A stretch of DNA of 64,000 bases from Bacillus sp. OV322 (GTDB lineage: Bacteria > Bacillota > Bacilli > Bacillales > DSM-1321): positions 446,003-510,002 of the forward strand of contig NZ_FOMA01000003.1 in the NCBI RefSeq assembly GCF_900112495.1. Reading direction: 5' to 3'. The translations under genes and the position numbers were made by a program. Of this stretch, positions 1-9,362 are shown piece after piece (position 1 is the first letter of the stretch; the number at the start of each line of letters is the position of its first letter). Below the pieces are notes generated by a model that saw only the letters and a program-made list of their open reading frames with translations, was not told where the DNA came from and ran no database searches.

Positions 1-256
1 CTACGGTACCTACAATTGTATAAAGAAAGGAGGTCTTCCCAAGATATTTCCATCCGATGAAAAAGAGGGGAACATTCAGGATTAAGTTAGAATAAGAAGG
101 ATTTAAACCAAATACCTGATAGATGATTAAGGTAATCCCGGTAAACCCGCCTTCTGCAAGATGATTTTGCATATTAAAGTGTACGAGCCCAAATCCGAAA
201 ATGGCTGAACCAAAGAGGATAAACAAAATATTTTTAATGCGCAATCCGAAAATCAT
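1..256 (-). CDS. YitT family membrane protein, N-terminal part (cut by window edge)
   Basis: The first 85 codons of a minus-strand gene are present; the rest lies outside the window. The translation starts MIFGLRIKNILF and continues with a hydrophobic helix (FILFGSAIFGFGLV-like) and the segment HLAEGGFTGITLIIYQVFGLNPSY, which is typical of YitT/DUF161 membrane proteins (EGG-x-TG signature). GGAGG lies 10 bases upstream of the ATG. Position next to ypjD matches B. subtilis ypjC, so it is probably that orthologue. Function of the family is not established; a transport role is often assumed. Confidence 0.75.
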   Translation of the reverse strand, partial: MIFGLRIKNILFILFGSAIFGFGLVHFNMQNHLAEGGFTGITLIIYQVFGLNPSYSNLILNVPLFFIGWKYLGKTSFLYTIVGTV

Positions 257-471
257 GCGGAAAATACCTCCAATGTAAATAAATGAAAATGCCAAAAATC
301 TCAATGTTCATTATTATATAGGAATAATCAAGTAACAGCAATATTCAGCTTGACAGCGAAAATCTTGTCATTATCGCAACTTTTAGCTAACATGAAGAAA
401 GAATAGAAGAATCAGCAATTCTTTGCGGATAAATGGCAAGTGCATTGACTACATATGAGCAGGTGAATGAA

Positions 472-843
472 TTGGAAGAAAAGAAAACACTTCAAATGAT
501 GCAAAAAGAAGTTGACAGGTACATCAGCCAATTTAAAGAAGGGTACTTCAGCCCTCTGGCCATGCTTGCAAGGATGTCTGAAGAATTGGGGGAACTTGCA
601 AGGGAAGTGAATCACTATTACGGGGAAAAGCCGAAAAAGGCGTCAGAGGCGGCAAATACAGTAGAAGAAGAACTGGGTGATATGCTGTTCGTGCTGATCT
701 GTTTTGCAAACTCCCTTAATATTGACCTGCAGACTGCACATGATGCTGTTATGCATAAATTTTCGACGCGCGACAGTAATAGATGGACTAAAATTGAAGG
801 CAGCGGGATAGAGGAAGGGGAAAAAGAAAATGGAGACAATTAA
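472..843 (+). CDS. ypjD: MazG-like nucleotide pyrophosphohydrolase YpjD
   Basis: Small all-alpha NTP pyrophosphohydrolase of the MazG-like group, expected to hydrolyse nucleoside triphosphates to monophosphate and pyrophosphate. The metal-binding pattern EExxE ... ExxD is visible (E37, E38, E41; E67, D70). An ATG at 433 gives 13 more residues but has no ribosome binding site, whereas TTG at 472 has AGGTGA five bases upstream and gives a protein of 123 residues, close to the length I recall for the family. It is the first gene of the ypjD-dapB-mgsA-bshB1-bshA-cca-birA operon and its end overlaps dapB by 14 bases. Physiological substrate is not known from sequence. Confidence 0.85.
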   Translation: MEEKKTLQMMQKEVDRYISQFKEGYFSPLAMLARMSEELGELAREVNHYYGEKPKKASEAANTVEEELGDMLFVLICFANSLNIDLQTAHDAVMHKFSTRDSNRWTKIEGSGIEEGEKENGDN

Positions 844-1630
844 AGTAATAGTGGCGGGGCCTAGGGGAAGAATGGGAAGGGAAGCAGTAAAGCTGATCCA
901 TGAAACCGCCCATTTTGAATTAGCAGCCGTGTTAGACAGAAAGCAAGATTACAGCAACATAAAACATATGGAGGGTTTCCAAGACATGGATGCTCCGGTA
1001 TACACGGATGCAGAAGAATGTTTTTCTTCTGTTAAAGCAGATGTCCTTGTTGACCTGACAACACCTGAAACAGGCATGTTCCATACGGAAGCAGCTCTAA
1101 GGCATGGAATCCGCCCGGTAGTGGGCACAACCGGTTTTTCCGGAGATGATCTGGAAAAACTGGATGGATTAACTAAAGATACAGGTCTTGGCTGCATCAT
1201 CGCACCTAACTTTGCAACAGGAGCGGTTTTGATGATGAAATTTTCACAAATGGCTGCCAAGTATTTTCCTGATATTGAAATCATTGAAATGCATCATGAC
1301 CAAAAGCTTGATGCCCCGTCTGGGACAGCTGTTAAAACAGCAGACTTAATTTCTAAAGTAAGGGAAGCTAAAACCCAGGGCCACCCAAATGAAAAAGAAA
1401 CCATACAAGGTGCCCGCGGAGCAGATATAGATGGGATGCATATCCACAGTGTCAGATTGCCGGGGCTGGTTGCGCACCAGCAGGTCATGTTTGGAGCTGA
1501 TGGACAAATGCTGACAATCCGCCACGATTCCTTCAACCGGGCATCCTTCATGTCAGGTGTCAGACTTGCAGTTGAAACAATTATGAAGCTTGATGTTTTG
1601 GTATACGGCCTGGAAAACATCATGGAGTAG
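830..1630 (+). CDS. dapB: 4-hydroxy-tetrahydrodipicolinate reductase
   Basis: Reduces 4-hydroxy-tetrahydrodipicolinate with NAD(P)H in the diaminopimelate branch, which feeds lysine, peptidoglycan and, through the preceding intermediate, spore dipicolinate. The 266 residues match the usual length. The dinucleotide-binding loop GPRGRMG is at residues 10-16 and the catalytic HHDQK motif at about 155-159, followed by LDAPSGTA. The start overlaps the end of ypjD (14 bases), implying translational coupling. mgsA follows after 12 bases. Gene order ypjD-dapB-mgsA is conserved in Bacillus. Confidence 0.97.
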   Translation: METIKVIVAGPRGRMGREAVKLIHETAHFELAAVLDRKQDYSNIKHMEGFQDMDAPVYTDAEECFSSVKADVLVDLTTPETGMFHTEAALRHGIRPVVGTTGFSGDDLEKLDGLTKDTGLGCIIAPNFATGAVLMMKFSQMAAKYFPDIEIIEMHHDQKLDAPSGTAVKTADLISKVREAKTQGHPNEKETIQGARGADIDGMHIHSVRLPGLVAHQQVMFGADGQMLTIRHDSFNRASFMSGVRLAVETIMKLDVLVYGLENIME

Positions 1631-1642
1631 GAGGGGAAAAGG

Positions 1643-2041
1643 ATGAATATTGCATTAATTGCCCACGATGAGAAGAAGGAAGATTTAATGAGGTTTGTTA
1701 CTGCCTATAAAGCAGTGTTTGCAAAGCATCATCTATATGCCACAGGAACTACCGGCCAGAAAATAATTGATGAGGTCTCTCTCCCAGTTACAAGGTTTAA
1801 CTCAGGCCCTTTGGGCGGGGACCAGGAAATCGGGGCAATGGTTGCCAGAAATGAAATGGATTTAATTATTTTTTTCCGTGATCCGCTGACTGCCCAGCCC
1901 CATGAGCCTGATGTAACGGCTCTTATGCGCCTGTCTGATGTTTACAATGTGCCGCTTGCAACCAATATGGGAACTGCCGAAGTGCTTATTCAAGGTTTGA
2001 GAAGCGGTTATATGGAATGGAGAAAAAAAGATAATGGATAA
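1643..2041 (+). CDS. mgsA: Methylglyoxal synthase
   Basis: Converts dihydroxyacetone phosphate to methylglyoxal and phosphate, a bypass of lower glycolysis under phosphate limitation. The 132-residue protein shows the phosphate-binding segment ATGTTGQ (about 33-39) and the GPLGGDQ active-site loop with the catalytic aspartate at residue 60. AGGAGGGG precedes the ATG. It overlaps bshB1 by 8 bases. Methylglyoxal is detoxified in Bacillus by bacillithiol-dependent routes, so adjacency with the bacillithiol genes bshB1 and bshA is functionally sensible. Confidence 0.96.
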   Translation: MNIALIAHDEKKEDLMRFVTAYKAVFAKHHLYATGTTGQKIIDEVSLPVTRFNSGPLGGDQEIGAMVARNEMDLIIFFRDPLTAQPHEPDVTALMRLSDVYNVPLATNMGTAEVLIQGLRSGYMEWRKKDNG

Positions 2042-2732
2042 TGTGGATATAATTGCATTTGGCGCTCATGCCGATGATGCAGAAATTGGCATGGGCGGCA
2101 CTTTGGCAAAATACGCAAAACAAGGCAAAAAAATAGTAATTTGTGATTTGACAAAAGCAGAAATGTCCTCCAACGGAACAGTCGATCTTCGTGCGGAAGA
2201 ATCGGAAAAAGCTGCCCGGATTCTTGGTGTATCAAGAATGGCACTGGATCTTCCCGACAGGGGGCTGTATATGAAAGAAGAATACATAAAGAAAATCACT
2301 GCGGTTATCGGAAAGTATAAACCCCAAATTATCTTTGCCCCTTATTTCGAAGACCGCCACCCGGATCATGGAAACTGCGCGAAGCTGGTGGAGGAAGCCG
2401 CTTTTTCTGCTGGCGTCAGACGGTATATGGAAGAAACGGGATTGCCTGCCCATAAGATAAATGCCATGTACCTTTATATGATTAATGGATTTCATAAGCC
2501 GCATTTTGTTGTGGATGTGACAAATGAAATGGATGCAAAGCTTGAGAGCCTGCGTGCCTATCAAAGCCAATTCCAAAAAAGCGGGGATGGCGTGGACACA
2601 CCTCTTGTGAATGGCTATATAGAAACTGTTGAAGCCAGAGAGCGGCTGTTTGGAAAAGAAGCAGGAGTTAAGTTTGCAGAGGGCTTTATTGCGAAGAAAC
2701 CTTTGCTGCTTTCAGCCGATTTATTTAATTAA
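2034..2732 (+). CDS. bshB1: N-acetyl-alpha-D-glucosaminyl L-malate deacetylase (bacillithiol step 2)
   Basis: Zinc-dependent deacetylase of the PIG-L/LmbE family, second step of bacillithiol synthesis: GlcNAc-malate to GlcN-malate. The metal/active-site motif AHADD is at residues 11-15 and the second histidine motif HPDH at 109-112. The 232-residue length fits BshB1 (YpjG). It is translationally coupled with mgsA (8-base overlap). The gap of 135 bases to bshA holds no gene and no clear terminator, so read-through into bshA is likely. Confidence 0.95.
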   Translation: MDNVDIIAFGAHADDAEIGMGGTLAKYAKQGKKIVICDLTKAEMSSNGTVDLRAEESEKAARILGVSRMALDLPDRGLYMKEEYIKKITAVIGKYKPQIIFAPYFEDRHPDHGNCAKLVEEAAFSAGVRRYMEETGLPAHKINAMYLYMINGFHKPHFVVDVTNEMDAKLESLRAYQSQFQKSGDGVDTPLVNGYIETVEARERLFGKEAGVKFAEGFIAKKPLLLSADLFN

Positions 2733-2867
2733 GGATGAAGCAGACGCAGACTCATCCGGTTAATAGAACTACAGAAGTATCAGAGGGGAAAACATGCCCC
2801 AAAAACATTTGATCAACTAACAAGCAGATGTAAGGGTCACTTTATATTTAAGCAATAGGAGAATATT

Positions 2868-4028
2868 ATGAAACTAAAAATAGGAATTACTTGCTATCCC
2901 ACAGTGGGAGGCTCAGGAGTCGTGGCAACTGAGCTAGGCAAACTTTTGGCCGAAAAAGGGCATGAAATTCACTTTATTTCCTCAAGCCTGCCTTTTAGGC
3001 TAAATAAAATGTATCACAATGTGTATTATCACCAGGTGGAAGTGAATTCATATTCTGTTTTCCAATACCCGCCGTACGATTTGGCGCTGGCCAGTAAAAT
3101 GGCTGAAGTCATCAATAGGGAAAAACTCGATATCCTCCATGTTCATTATGCAATCCCTCATGCTGTATGTGCCATATTGGCCAAGCAGATGGCAGGACAT
3201 CCGGTAAAAATCGTTACAACGCTTCATGGAACAGATATCACGGTGCTTGGGTATGATCCGTCTTTGACTGAACTGATCAAATTTGGCATTGAAAAATCGG
3301 ATGCTGTTACTGCTGTTTCCGATGCGCTTGTCACCCAAACATCAGAAGTGATTGCTCCTGATAAGGATATCAGGACGGTTTACAATTTTATTGATGAACG
3401 AGTATATCAAAAAAAGGAATCTCAATCTCTTAAGCAGGAATACGGAATAGACAGCAGCGAAAAAGTCATCATCCATGTGTCCAATTTCAGGGCTGTAAAA
3501 AGGGTGCAGGATGTTGTCAGAGCCTTTTACTCTATTAGCGAAAAGGTCCCTTCAAAATTGCTTCTGGTAGGAGACGGTCCGGAAATTACAGTCGTGTGCA
3601 ATCTTGTCAAGGAGCTTGGCATAGAAGACAAAGTCCTTCTTCTCGGAAAGCAGGATAATCTGGAAGAATTGTATTCCATGAGTGATTTGATTCTGCTTCT
3701 TTCGCAAAAAGAAAGCTTCGGTTTGGTCCTTATCGAAGCGATGGCCTGCGGTGTCCCTGGAATCGGAACGGATATCGGCGGGATACCTGAAGTAATTGAG
3801 GACGGGAAAACTGGCTTTATCTGCAAGCTGGGAGACGTTGAAGATGTCGCGTCAAAGGCAATTACCCTGCTTTCTGATGAAGACATGCATCAGCGTTTTT
3901 CCGAAGCATCCATTAAGCTGGTTAAGACAAAATTCCGCTCTGATATCATTACAGCCCAGTATGAATCCATATACCGCGAGCTGCTGCCTGAGGCTATACA
4001 AAAACAGGAGAACGGGAGATATGAATGA
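2868..4028 (+). CDS. bshA: L-malate glucosyltransferase BshA (bacillithiol step 1)
   Basis: GT-B fold, family GT4 retaining glycosyltransferase that joins UDP-GlcNAc and L-malate, the first step of bacillithiol synthesis. N-terminal glycine-rich loop [15 protein letters not shown] (about 10-24) and the C-terminal E-x7-E donor-site motif ([14 protein letters not shown], near residue 285) are clear. Length 386 against roughly 377 in B. subtilis YpjH. Start ATG has AGGAG seven bases upstream. The 3' end overlaps cca by 8 bases. Confidence 0.95.
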   Translation: MKLKIGITCYPTVGGSGVVATELGKLLAEKGHEIHFISSSLPFRLNKMYHNVYYHQVEVNSYSVFQYPPYDLALASKMAEVINREKLDILHVHYAIPHAVCAILAKQMAGHPVKIVTTLHGTDITVLGYDPSLTELIKFGIEKSDAVTAVSDALVTQTSEVIAPDKDIRTVYNFIDERVYQKKESQSLKQEYGIDSSEKVIIHVSNFRAVKRVQDVVRAFYSISEKVPSKLLLVGDGPEITVVCNLVKELGIEDKVLLLGKQDNLEELYSMSDLILLLSQKESFGLVLIEAMACGVPGIGTDIGGIPEVIEDGKTGFICKLGDVEDVASKAITLLSDEDMHQRFSEASIKLVKTKFRSDIITAQYESIYRELLPEAIQKQENGRYE

Positions 4029-5211
4029 AATATTTTTATCTGCCGTGCCGATTCTTGAAAAAATAGAAAAAGCCGGTTTTCAAGCTTATTTTGTTGGAGG
4101 ATCGGTCCGCGATGAAATAGCAGGCAGGGAAATCAACGATGTGGATATTGCCACCTCTGCGACCCCTAATGAAATAAAGTCCATTTTCCCTGTCACAGCA
4201 GATATTGGAATTGAACATGGGACACTCTTGGTCATCCATGATCATGCACAATATGAAGTGACTACATTTCGGACGGAAAGCGGATATACAGACTTCAGAA
4301 GACCCGATAAAGTCGACTTTGTCAGATCGCTGCTGGAAGATCTGAAAAGGCGTGACTTTACGATGAATGCCATTGCCATGGATAAAATGGGCGTTTTGCA
4401 TGATCCTTTTGAGGGCAGAAAAGCCATCGAAGACAAAATAATCGTTACAGTGGGCGATCCTAAGGAACGATTCCATGAAGATGCATTAAGGATGCTGCGG
4501 GCAATCCGGTTTGCCGGCACCTTAGGCTTTAAGCTTGAGGAGCATACTTTTCAATCGCTGAAAAAACATGCACCTCTTCTTAGGAACATTGCCACAGAGA
4601 GGATTTTTTCAGAATTCGAAAAGCTGCTAAAAGGCAGCTTCAGCAAAAATGCAATTGAACTCTTGGTGAAAAGTGAAATGTTTCAATATCTTCCTGGCCT
4701 TGAGCCGTTCAAAACAGGTTTAAAGAAATACTGCCAATTCGAGCTGCCATGCCTGCCATCCTTGGCAGAAAAATGGTCACTGCTGCTTTTTACAAGCGGG
4801 ATAACAGCAGCAGAGCCATTTTTGCGGAATTGGAAGATGCCCGTGAAACAAATTCGTGAAATACAAAAAATTCTTTCCCTGATAAATCAGGAAGATGAAA
4901 TCAGCACTTTTCAATTATTTCAGGCGGGTCTGGATATTAGCATAAAAGCGGGCAGAGTAAGAGCGGTTATGAAAAGTCAGGATGTACAAATTTCTGAGAC
5001 GATGACTATAAAGAAATTCTCAAGTCTTCCGGTCAAAAAATCATCTGATTTAGCCATTACAGGTAACGATCTTCTCGAGTGGAGAAATCAAAGACCAGGT
5101 CCATGGATGAAAGAATATCTGGATTCCATCATATTGGCCGTGCTGGAAAAACAGACGGAAAATGACCGGGAAGCAATTAAGGAGTGGCTTTCTTCATGCA
5201 ATCTGATTTAA
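4021..5211 (+). CDS. cca: CCA-adding tRNA nucleotidyltransferase
   Basis: Adds or repairs the CCA 3' end of tRNAs. Class II nucleotidyltransferase: GGSVRD at residues 26-31, DVD catalytic pair at 40-42, then RRDFTMNA near 113 and the [11 protein letters not shown] helix. An in-frame ATG further upstream lies inside bshA and is rejected; ATG at 4021 has GGGAG just upstream, overlaps bshA by 8 bases and gives the normal 396 residues. The 3' end overlaps birA by 16 bases. All bacteria without an encoded CCA on each tRNA gene need this enzyme. Confidence 0.95.
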   Translation: MNEIFLSAVPILEKIEKAGFQAYFVGGSVRDEIAGREINDVDIATSATPNEIKSIFPVTADIGIEHGTLLVIHDHAQYEVTTFRTESGYTDFRRPDKVDFVRSLLEDLKRRDFTMNAIAMDKMGVLHDPFEGRKAIEDKIIVTVGDPKERFHEDALRMLRAIRFAGTLGFKLEEHTFQSLKKHAPLLRNIATERIFSEFEKLLKGSFSKNAIELLVKSEMFQYLPGLEPFKTGLKKYCQFELPCLPSLAEKWSLLLFTSGITAAEPFLRNWKMPVKQIREIQKILSLINQEDEISTFQLFQAGLDISIKAGRVRAVMKSQDVQISETMTIKKFSSLPVKKSSDLAITGNDLLEWRNQRPGPWMKEYLDSIILAVLEKQTENDREAIKEWLSSCNLI

Positions 5212-6176
5212 GAGGAAAATTAATTGAAGCATTTACCAAAGCAGATGGCGAATTCATCTCCGGCCAGGAAATCGCAGAACATATGGGCTGCTCGCGCACA
5301 GCCGTCTGGAAGCACATTGAAAGCTTGAGAGGCGAGGGTTACGTGCTTGAGGCTGTCAGAAAAAAGGGCTATAAAATTGTCAGCACCCCTGAAAAGGTAA
5401 CCGCTGATGAAATCCAGCTGGGCATGAAGACAAGCCGCTTTGGCAAGGTTATCCACTATGAAGAAACAGTGGATTCCACACAGAAGATTGCTCACCGCCT
5501 TTCAAATGAGGGAGCGGCAGAAGGAACTTTGATTGTTGCAGAAGAGCAAACAGGAGGAAAGGGAAGGCTTCTTAGAAGCTGGCATTCCCCTAAATATTCG
5601 GGTGTATGGATGAGCCTGATTCTGCGTCCAAACATTCCTTTCCATGAAGCTCCCCAGCTGACGCTTCTGGCAGCGGTTGCCGTTGTCCAGGCGATTGAGG
5701 AAATGACTGAACTTAAACCGGAAATTAAATGGCCAAATGATGTACTAATAAACAAAAAGAAAGTGACTGGGATCCTTACTGAGCTACAGGCTGAGGCCGA
5801 CCGCATTCACTCGGTCATAATCGGGATTGGCATCAATGTCAATCAGAAGCTTGAAGACTTCCCGGAGGAGCTGCATGCGAAAGCTTCATCTCTCTCTATG
5901 GAAGAGGGGAAAAATATTTCCAGGGCCGGATTGATACAGCAGGTTTTGCTTAAATTGGAAAAGCTTTATGATTTATATTTAACAAAAGGCTTTGCTCCTG
6001 TGAAAATTATGTGGGAAAGCTATGCCATTAGCCTTGGCAAGGAAATCACTGCAACCACCTTGAATGAAACCATCAAGGGAAAGGCGCTTGGCATCACAGA
6101 TGAGGGTGTGCTCCTTGTCAGGAGCCAAGACGGAGAAATCCGCCGCATTTATTCGGCAGATGTGGAAATCACTTGA
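5196..6176 (+). CDS. birA: Bifunctional biotin-protein ligase / biotin operon repressor
   Basis: Attaches biotin to acetyl-CoA carboxylase and pyruvate carboxylase and, as biotinyl-AMP complex, represses biotin genes. Group II BirA: winged HTH in residues 1-65 (GQEIAEHMGCSRTAVWKHI), ligase domain with the substrate loop GGKGRLLRSWHS, KWPNDVLI and GIGINVNQ, and a C-terminal SH3-like domain. Start chosen at ATG 5196 because AAGGAG lies 11 bases upstream; the GTG at 5184 has none. 326 residues, usual length. The loop usually reads GRGR; here it is GKGR, a small change in the biotin/AMP loop. Last gene of the operon. Confidence 0.95.
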   Translation: MQSDLRGKLIEAFTKADGEFISGQEIAEHMGCSRTAVWKHIESLRGEGYVLEAVRKKGYKIVSTPEKVTADEIQLGMKTSRFGKVIHYEETVDSTQKIAHRLSNEGAAEGTLIVAEEQTGGKGRLLRSWHSPKYSGVWMSLILRPNIPFHEAPQLTLLAAVAVVQAIEEMTELKPEIKWPNDVLINKKKVTGILTELQAEADRIHSVIIGIGINVNQKLEDFPEELHAKASSLSMEEGKNISRAGLIQQVLLKLEKLYDLYLTKGFAPVKIMWESYAISLGKEITATTLNETIKGKALGITDEGVLLVRSQDGEIRRIYSADVEIT

Positions 6177-6255
6177 TTTTTTATTACTATATTTTCAGGT
6201 AAAATATTTTAAGATGGTTAAGACAATGATAATAATAGAAATTTTTGTTTGATAT

Positions 6256-6264
6256 TGTTATAAT
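6256..6264 (+). promoter_or_regulatory. Extended -10 promoter of panBCD
   Basis: TGTTATAAT: a perfect TATAAT hexamer (6259-6264) with the TGn extension, which can work without a good -35 box (none is seen). Predicted transcription start near 6271 would leave a leader of about 270 bases before panB. Confidence 0.6.
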
Positions 6265-6270
6265 GCATGT

Positions 6271-6544
6271 GGGCAGTATCAAATTAGAGCTGCACCCAAA
6301 AATGCCAGGCCAAACAAAAAAAAATTTCTGCCTTGATCCAATGAAATGGACGGGGACGGAGGGATGAAAAGACTAATAGCAATAAAGAGGTTTACTGAAC
6401 AAATGAACTGCCGCACCCTGCAGGAAAGCGATGCTTTTTTTATAGGGTACAGCAGCAGAGCAGTATGCCTCTTTTTTTGGTTTAAAACACAGAACAGATT
6501 GTTGCTGATGTTTTCATCTCCTCTATGAAAAAGGAGGATAAAGG
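6271..6544 (+). promoter_or_regulatory. Long structured leader of panB with possible attenuator
   Basis: The space between birA and panB holds no credible gene. It can form a long hairpin whose outer stem pairs AAAGAGG (6384-6390) with CCTCTTT (6468-6474), with inner pairs ACCCT/AGGGT and CTGC/GCAG, directly followed by a run of seven T. This has the form of an intrinsic terminator lying about 65 bases before panB, so it would cut transcription unless it is prevented from folding. A conserved RNA called the pan motif is known in panB leaders of Bacillota; whether this leader belongs to it was not tested. Confidence 0.45.
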
Positions 6545-7381
6545 ATGAAGCTTTCTGGAGACTTTTTGAAAATGAAGAACAATGGCGAAAAAATTGCAAT
6601 GATTACAGCCTATGATTTTCCTGCTGCCAAGCTTGCCGAAAAAGCGGAAGTGGACATGATCCTAGTCGGAGACTCACTTGGTATGGTGGTGCTTGGCTAT
6701 GATTCAACGATTCCAGTCACAGTGGATGATATGATTCACCACACAAAGGCAGTCAAACGGGGAGCACCGGACACTTTTATTGTTACAGACATGCCTTTTA
6801 TGAGCTACCATATATCGATGGAAGATACCCTCAAAAATGCTGCCAGAATCTTTCAGGAAGGGCAGGCTAATGCCTTAAAGCTTGAGGGAGCTGGAGATGT
6901 ACTCCCTAAAATTAAAGCTTTGACAGATGCTGGCATTCCGGTAGTGGCCCATCTGGGCTTAACGCCGCAATCCGTTGGAGTCCTTGGAGGGTATAAGGTT
7001 CAGGGGAAAAATGCCGAAGCTGCGAAGAAGCTTATTGAAGATGCAAAGAAGTGTGAAGAGGCTGGAGCTATTGGGGTTGTGCTTGAGTGTGTGCCATATC
7101 AAGTTGCAGAGCTTGTGACAAATGAGCTCTCCATACCGACAATCGGAATAGGGGCAGGAAGCGGGACAGACGGACAGGTTCTCGTATTTCATGATGTTGT
7201 AAACTTTGGAGTAGACAGAGTTCCAAAGTTCGTGAAGAGATACGGAGATGCCAATCAGCTTGTTGCCAAAGCGATTGAAGATTATGTGGCAGAAGTAAAA
7301 ACGAAGGAATTTCCATCTATCGACCATTCATTTACTATGAAGGAAGACGAAGTTTCATCCTTATACGGAGGGAAAGCATAA
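6545..7381 (+). CDS. panB: 3-methyl-2-oxobutanoate hydroxymethyltransferase
   Basis: First committed step of pantothenate synthesis: transfers a hydroxymethyl group from 5,10-methylene-THF to ketoisovalerate, giving ketopantoate. TIM-barrel family signatures: [11 protein letters not shown] near the start, [18 protein letters not shown] (metal and substrate site, about 42-59), GGYKVQG, and [21 protein letters not shown] lies nine bases before the ATG. panC follows after 2 bases. 278 residues, normal length. Confidence 0.97.
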   Translation: MKLSGDFLKMKNNGEKIAMITAYDFPAAKLAEKAEVDMILVGDSLGMVVLGYDSTIPVTVDDMIHHTKAVKRGAPDTFIVTDMPFMSYHISMEDTLKNAARIFQEGQANALKLEGAGDVLPKIKALTDAGIPVVAHLGLTPQSVGVLGGYKVQGKNAEAAKKLIEDAKKCEEAGAIGVVLECVPYQVAELVTNELSIPTIGIGAGSGTDGQVLVFHDVVNFGVDRVPKFVKRYGDANQLVAKAIEDYVAEVKTKEFPSIDHSFTMKEDEVSSLYGGKA

Positions 7382-7383
7382 GC

Positions 7384-8229
7384 ATGAAGATAATAACAAC
7401 TGTGAAAGAAATGCAAAAGCACGTCCGTGAGGAAAAGTCTTCAGGGAAAACTGTTGGCTTTGTACCCACTATGGGTTTCTTGCATAATGGACATAAATCA
7501 TTGATTGAAAATGCCAGAAGAGATAATGAAATTGTAGTGCTCAGCATTTTTGTCAATCCGCTGCAGTTCGGCCCGAATGAAGATCTTGAGACATATCCCC
7601 GTGATATCGACCGGGATGAAATAACGGCAAGGGAAGCAGGCGCTGATTATCTATTTTATCCTGCTGTAGAAGAGATGTATGGTTCAGACGTTTCGGTTAC
7701 AGCAATTGTCAAGGAACGTACAGACGTGCTTTGCGGCAGACAAAGACCAGGCCATTTTGACGGTGTCGCCACCGTACTGACAAAGCTGTTCAATATCGTA
7801 AGCCCCGACAGAGCGTATTTTGGAATGAAAGACGCCCAGCAGGTTGCAGTAGTGAGCAGCCTGATACAGGACTTTAATTTTGATATTGAGCTGGTTCCTG
7901 TCCCAACTGTACGCGAGGAAGACGGACTTGCAAAAAGCTCCCGAAATGTGTTCCTCTCTGATGAAGAGCGGAGTCAGGCGAGCCAATTATATAAAAGCCT
8001 GCAGCTTGCACAAAAAGCAGCTGAAGCAGGCGAAAGGGATCCTGCTGTACTTTCTTCAATGATCAGAAAACATATTGAAAGCAATACCAGCGGAATCATT
8101 GATTATGCAGAGGTTTATTCCTATCCAGCTTTAAAACCGCTTGATAAACTGTCCGGCAAGGTTTTGATTGCCATTGCAGTCAAGTTTGAACGTGCAAGGC
8201 TAATTGATAACATTACAATTACCATTTAA
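7384..8229 (+). CDS. panC: Pantothenate synthetase (pantoate-beta-alanine ligase)
   Basis: ATP-dependent condensation of pantoate with beta-alanine. Nucleotidyltransferase of the HIGH superfamily: [10 protein letters not shown] at 28-37 is the HIGH-type motif, [12 protein letters not shown] the pantoate site, and KSSRN (about 182-186) the KMSKS equivalent. Ribosome binding site GGAGGG lies within the end of panB, 2 bases between the genes, so the two are co-translated. 281 residues, normal length. It receives ketopantoate-derived pantoate from PanB plus a separate reductase and beta-alanine from PanD. Confidence 0.97.
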   Translation: MKIITTVKEMQKHVREEKSSGKTVGFVPTMGFLHNGHKSLIENARRDNEIVVLSIFVNPLQFGPNEDLETYPRDIDRDEITAREAGADYLFYPAVEEMYGSDVSVTAIVKERTDVLCGRQRPGHFDGVATVLTKLFNIVSPDRAYFGMKDAQQVAVVSSLIQDFNFDIELVPVPTVREEDGLAKSSRNVFLSDEERSQASQLYKSLQLAQKAAEAGERDPAVLSSMIRKHIESNTSGIIDYAEVYSYPALKPLDKLSGKVLIAIAVKFERARLIDNITITI

Positions 8230-8256
8230 ATAAACCGCACCTGAGGAGGATTTAGC

Positions 8257-8643
8257 ATGTATCGCACAATGATGAATGGAAAGATCCATCGTGCCCGGGT
8301 AACAGAGGCTAACTTGAATTATGTAGGAAGCATTACAATTGACCAGGATATTTTGGATGCTGTAGACATCCTGCCAAACGAAAAGGTAGCCATCGTTAAT
8401 AACAACAATGGAGCCAGACTTGAAACGTACGTGATCGCAGGTGAAAGAGGGAGCGGCGTAATCTGTTTGAATGGAGCAGCTGCAAGGCTTGTCCAGCCAG
8501 ATGATATCGTGATTATCATCTCATATGTACAGGTGGCTGAAGAAAAAATCAGCAGCCATTCACCTAAAATTGCTATTATGAATGATAAAAATGAAATCGC
8601 TGAAATGATTTCACATGAACCGGAAGCAACCATGATTTTTTAA
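8257..8643 (+). CDS. panD: Aspartate 1-decarboxylase proenzyme
   Basis: Makes beta-alanine from L-aspartate for pantothenate. Pyruvoyl enzyme that self-cleaves between Gly24 and Ser25 (YVGSITI at 22-28), leaving the pyruvoyl group on the alpha chain. Other family marks are [11 protein letters not shown] and [13 protein letters not shown]. 128 residues. GAGGAGG precedes the ATG. Third gene of the pan operon, followed by a strong terminator. Confidence 0.97.
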   Translation: MYRTMMNGKIHRARVTEANLNYVGSITIDQDILDAVDILPNEKVAIVNNNNGARLETYVIAGERGSGVICLNGAAARLVQPDDIVIIISYVQVAEEKISSHSPKIAIMNDKNEIAEMISHEPEATMIF

Positions 8644-8652
8644 AAACCTGGG

Positions 8653-8736
8653 TCTGTTTTCTTCCTGCCAAATCTGCACTGTCTTCGATACAGCTATGCA
8701 GCTTCGGCAGGGAAAAACAGGCTTTTTCTTTTTGGC
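8653..8736 (+). terminator. Terminator of panBCD
   Basis: Long imperfect hairpin: CTGTTTTCTTCCTGCC pairs with GGCAGGGAAAAACAG, followed by a T-rich run. It ends the panBCD unit before the repeat array. Confidence 0.7.
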
Positions 8737-8752
8737 TAAGCTTTAAGACCCT

Positions 8753-9262
8753 ATGGCGCTTCCGCTTTTTATTAATCCAGCTGCAGCGCCTAGCCTCTCG
8801 AGGTCACAAGCCACATCAGAATTGAAGGCAAAGAGCGCCTTCCAAGGACAAAACCCTATTTGCTTGGGCCCCCAGGATGGGGGTCACAAAGACGTTGCCG
8901 CAGGACGCGGCGTTCTTAGTCTTTGTTCCTATGAACAGACGCTTCCGCTTTTTGTGTAATCCAGCTGCAGCGCCTAGCCTCTCGAGGTCATAAGCCACAT
9001 CAGAATTGAAGGCAAAGAGCGCCCTCTATTCTGATGCGTCTTATGCTAGTCGAGGCTGAACAGGCGCTTCCGCTTTTTGTGTAATCCAGCTGCAGCGCCT
9101 AGCCCGCTGTGCAAAAGATGCTTTGACCTAAGAAGGAAAAACGCCTTCTGAGGTCAAAGCCCTATTTGCTTGGGCCCCCGGGATGGGGGTCACAAAGACG
9201 TTGCCGCAGGACGCGGCGTTCTTAGTCTTTGGTTCCTATGAACAGGCGCTTCCGCTTTTTAA
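8753..9262. repeat. Tandem array of a dispersed GCGCTTCCGCTTTTT-type repeat (three units and a partial)
   Basis: Units begin with CGCTTCCGCTTTTT at about 8756, 8940, 9064 and 9246. Units one and three share the block with TTGCTTGGGCCCCC and the hairpin CAAAGACGTTGCCGC / GCGGCGTTCTTAGTCTTTG; units one and two share CTCGAGGTCA and a block with CACATCAGAATTGAAGG; all three full units share AATCCAGCTGCAGCGCCTAG. No protein is encoded: the open frames here are interrupted and differ between units. Another, degraded member lies near 60059-60215. Such elements are scattered in many Bacillaceae genomes; their role is unknown. Confidence 0.8.
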
Positions 9263-9362
9263 TTGAAATTCTTTCATTTTATTTATTTTGTCTGGTATGG
9301 TATAAAAAGTGAGAGAGTACGAACAATTTTGGTATGAAGTGAATTTTGAGGTGTACATAATA

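Noticed and set aside
8753..8959. 68-residue frame in the repeat array
   Set aside because: Falls in the tandem repeats, is not kept in the other units and has no start site signal.
8753..9262. CRISPR array
   Set aside because: Units are 120-185 bases and imperfect, with no short constant repeat separated by unique spacers; no cas genes.
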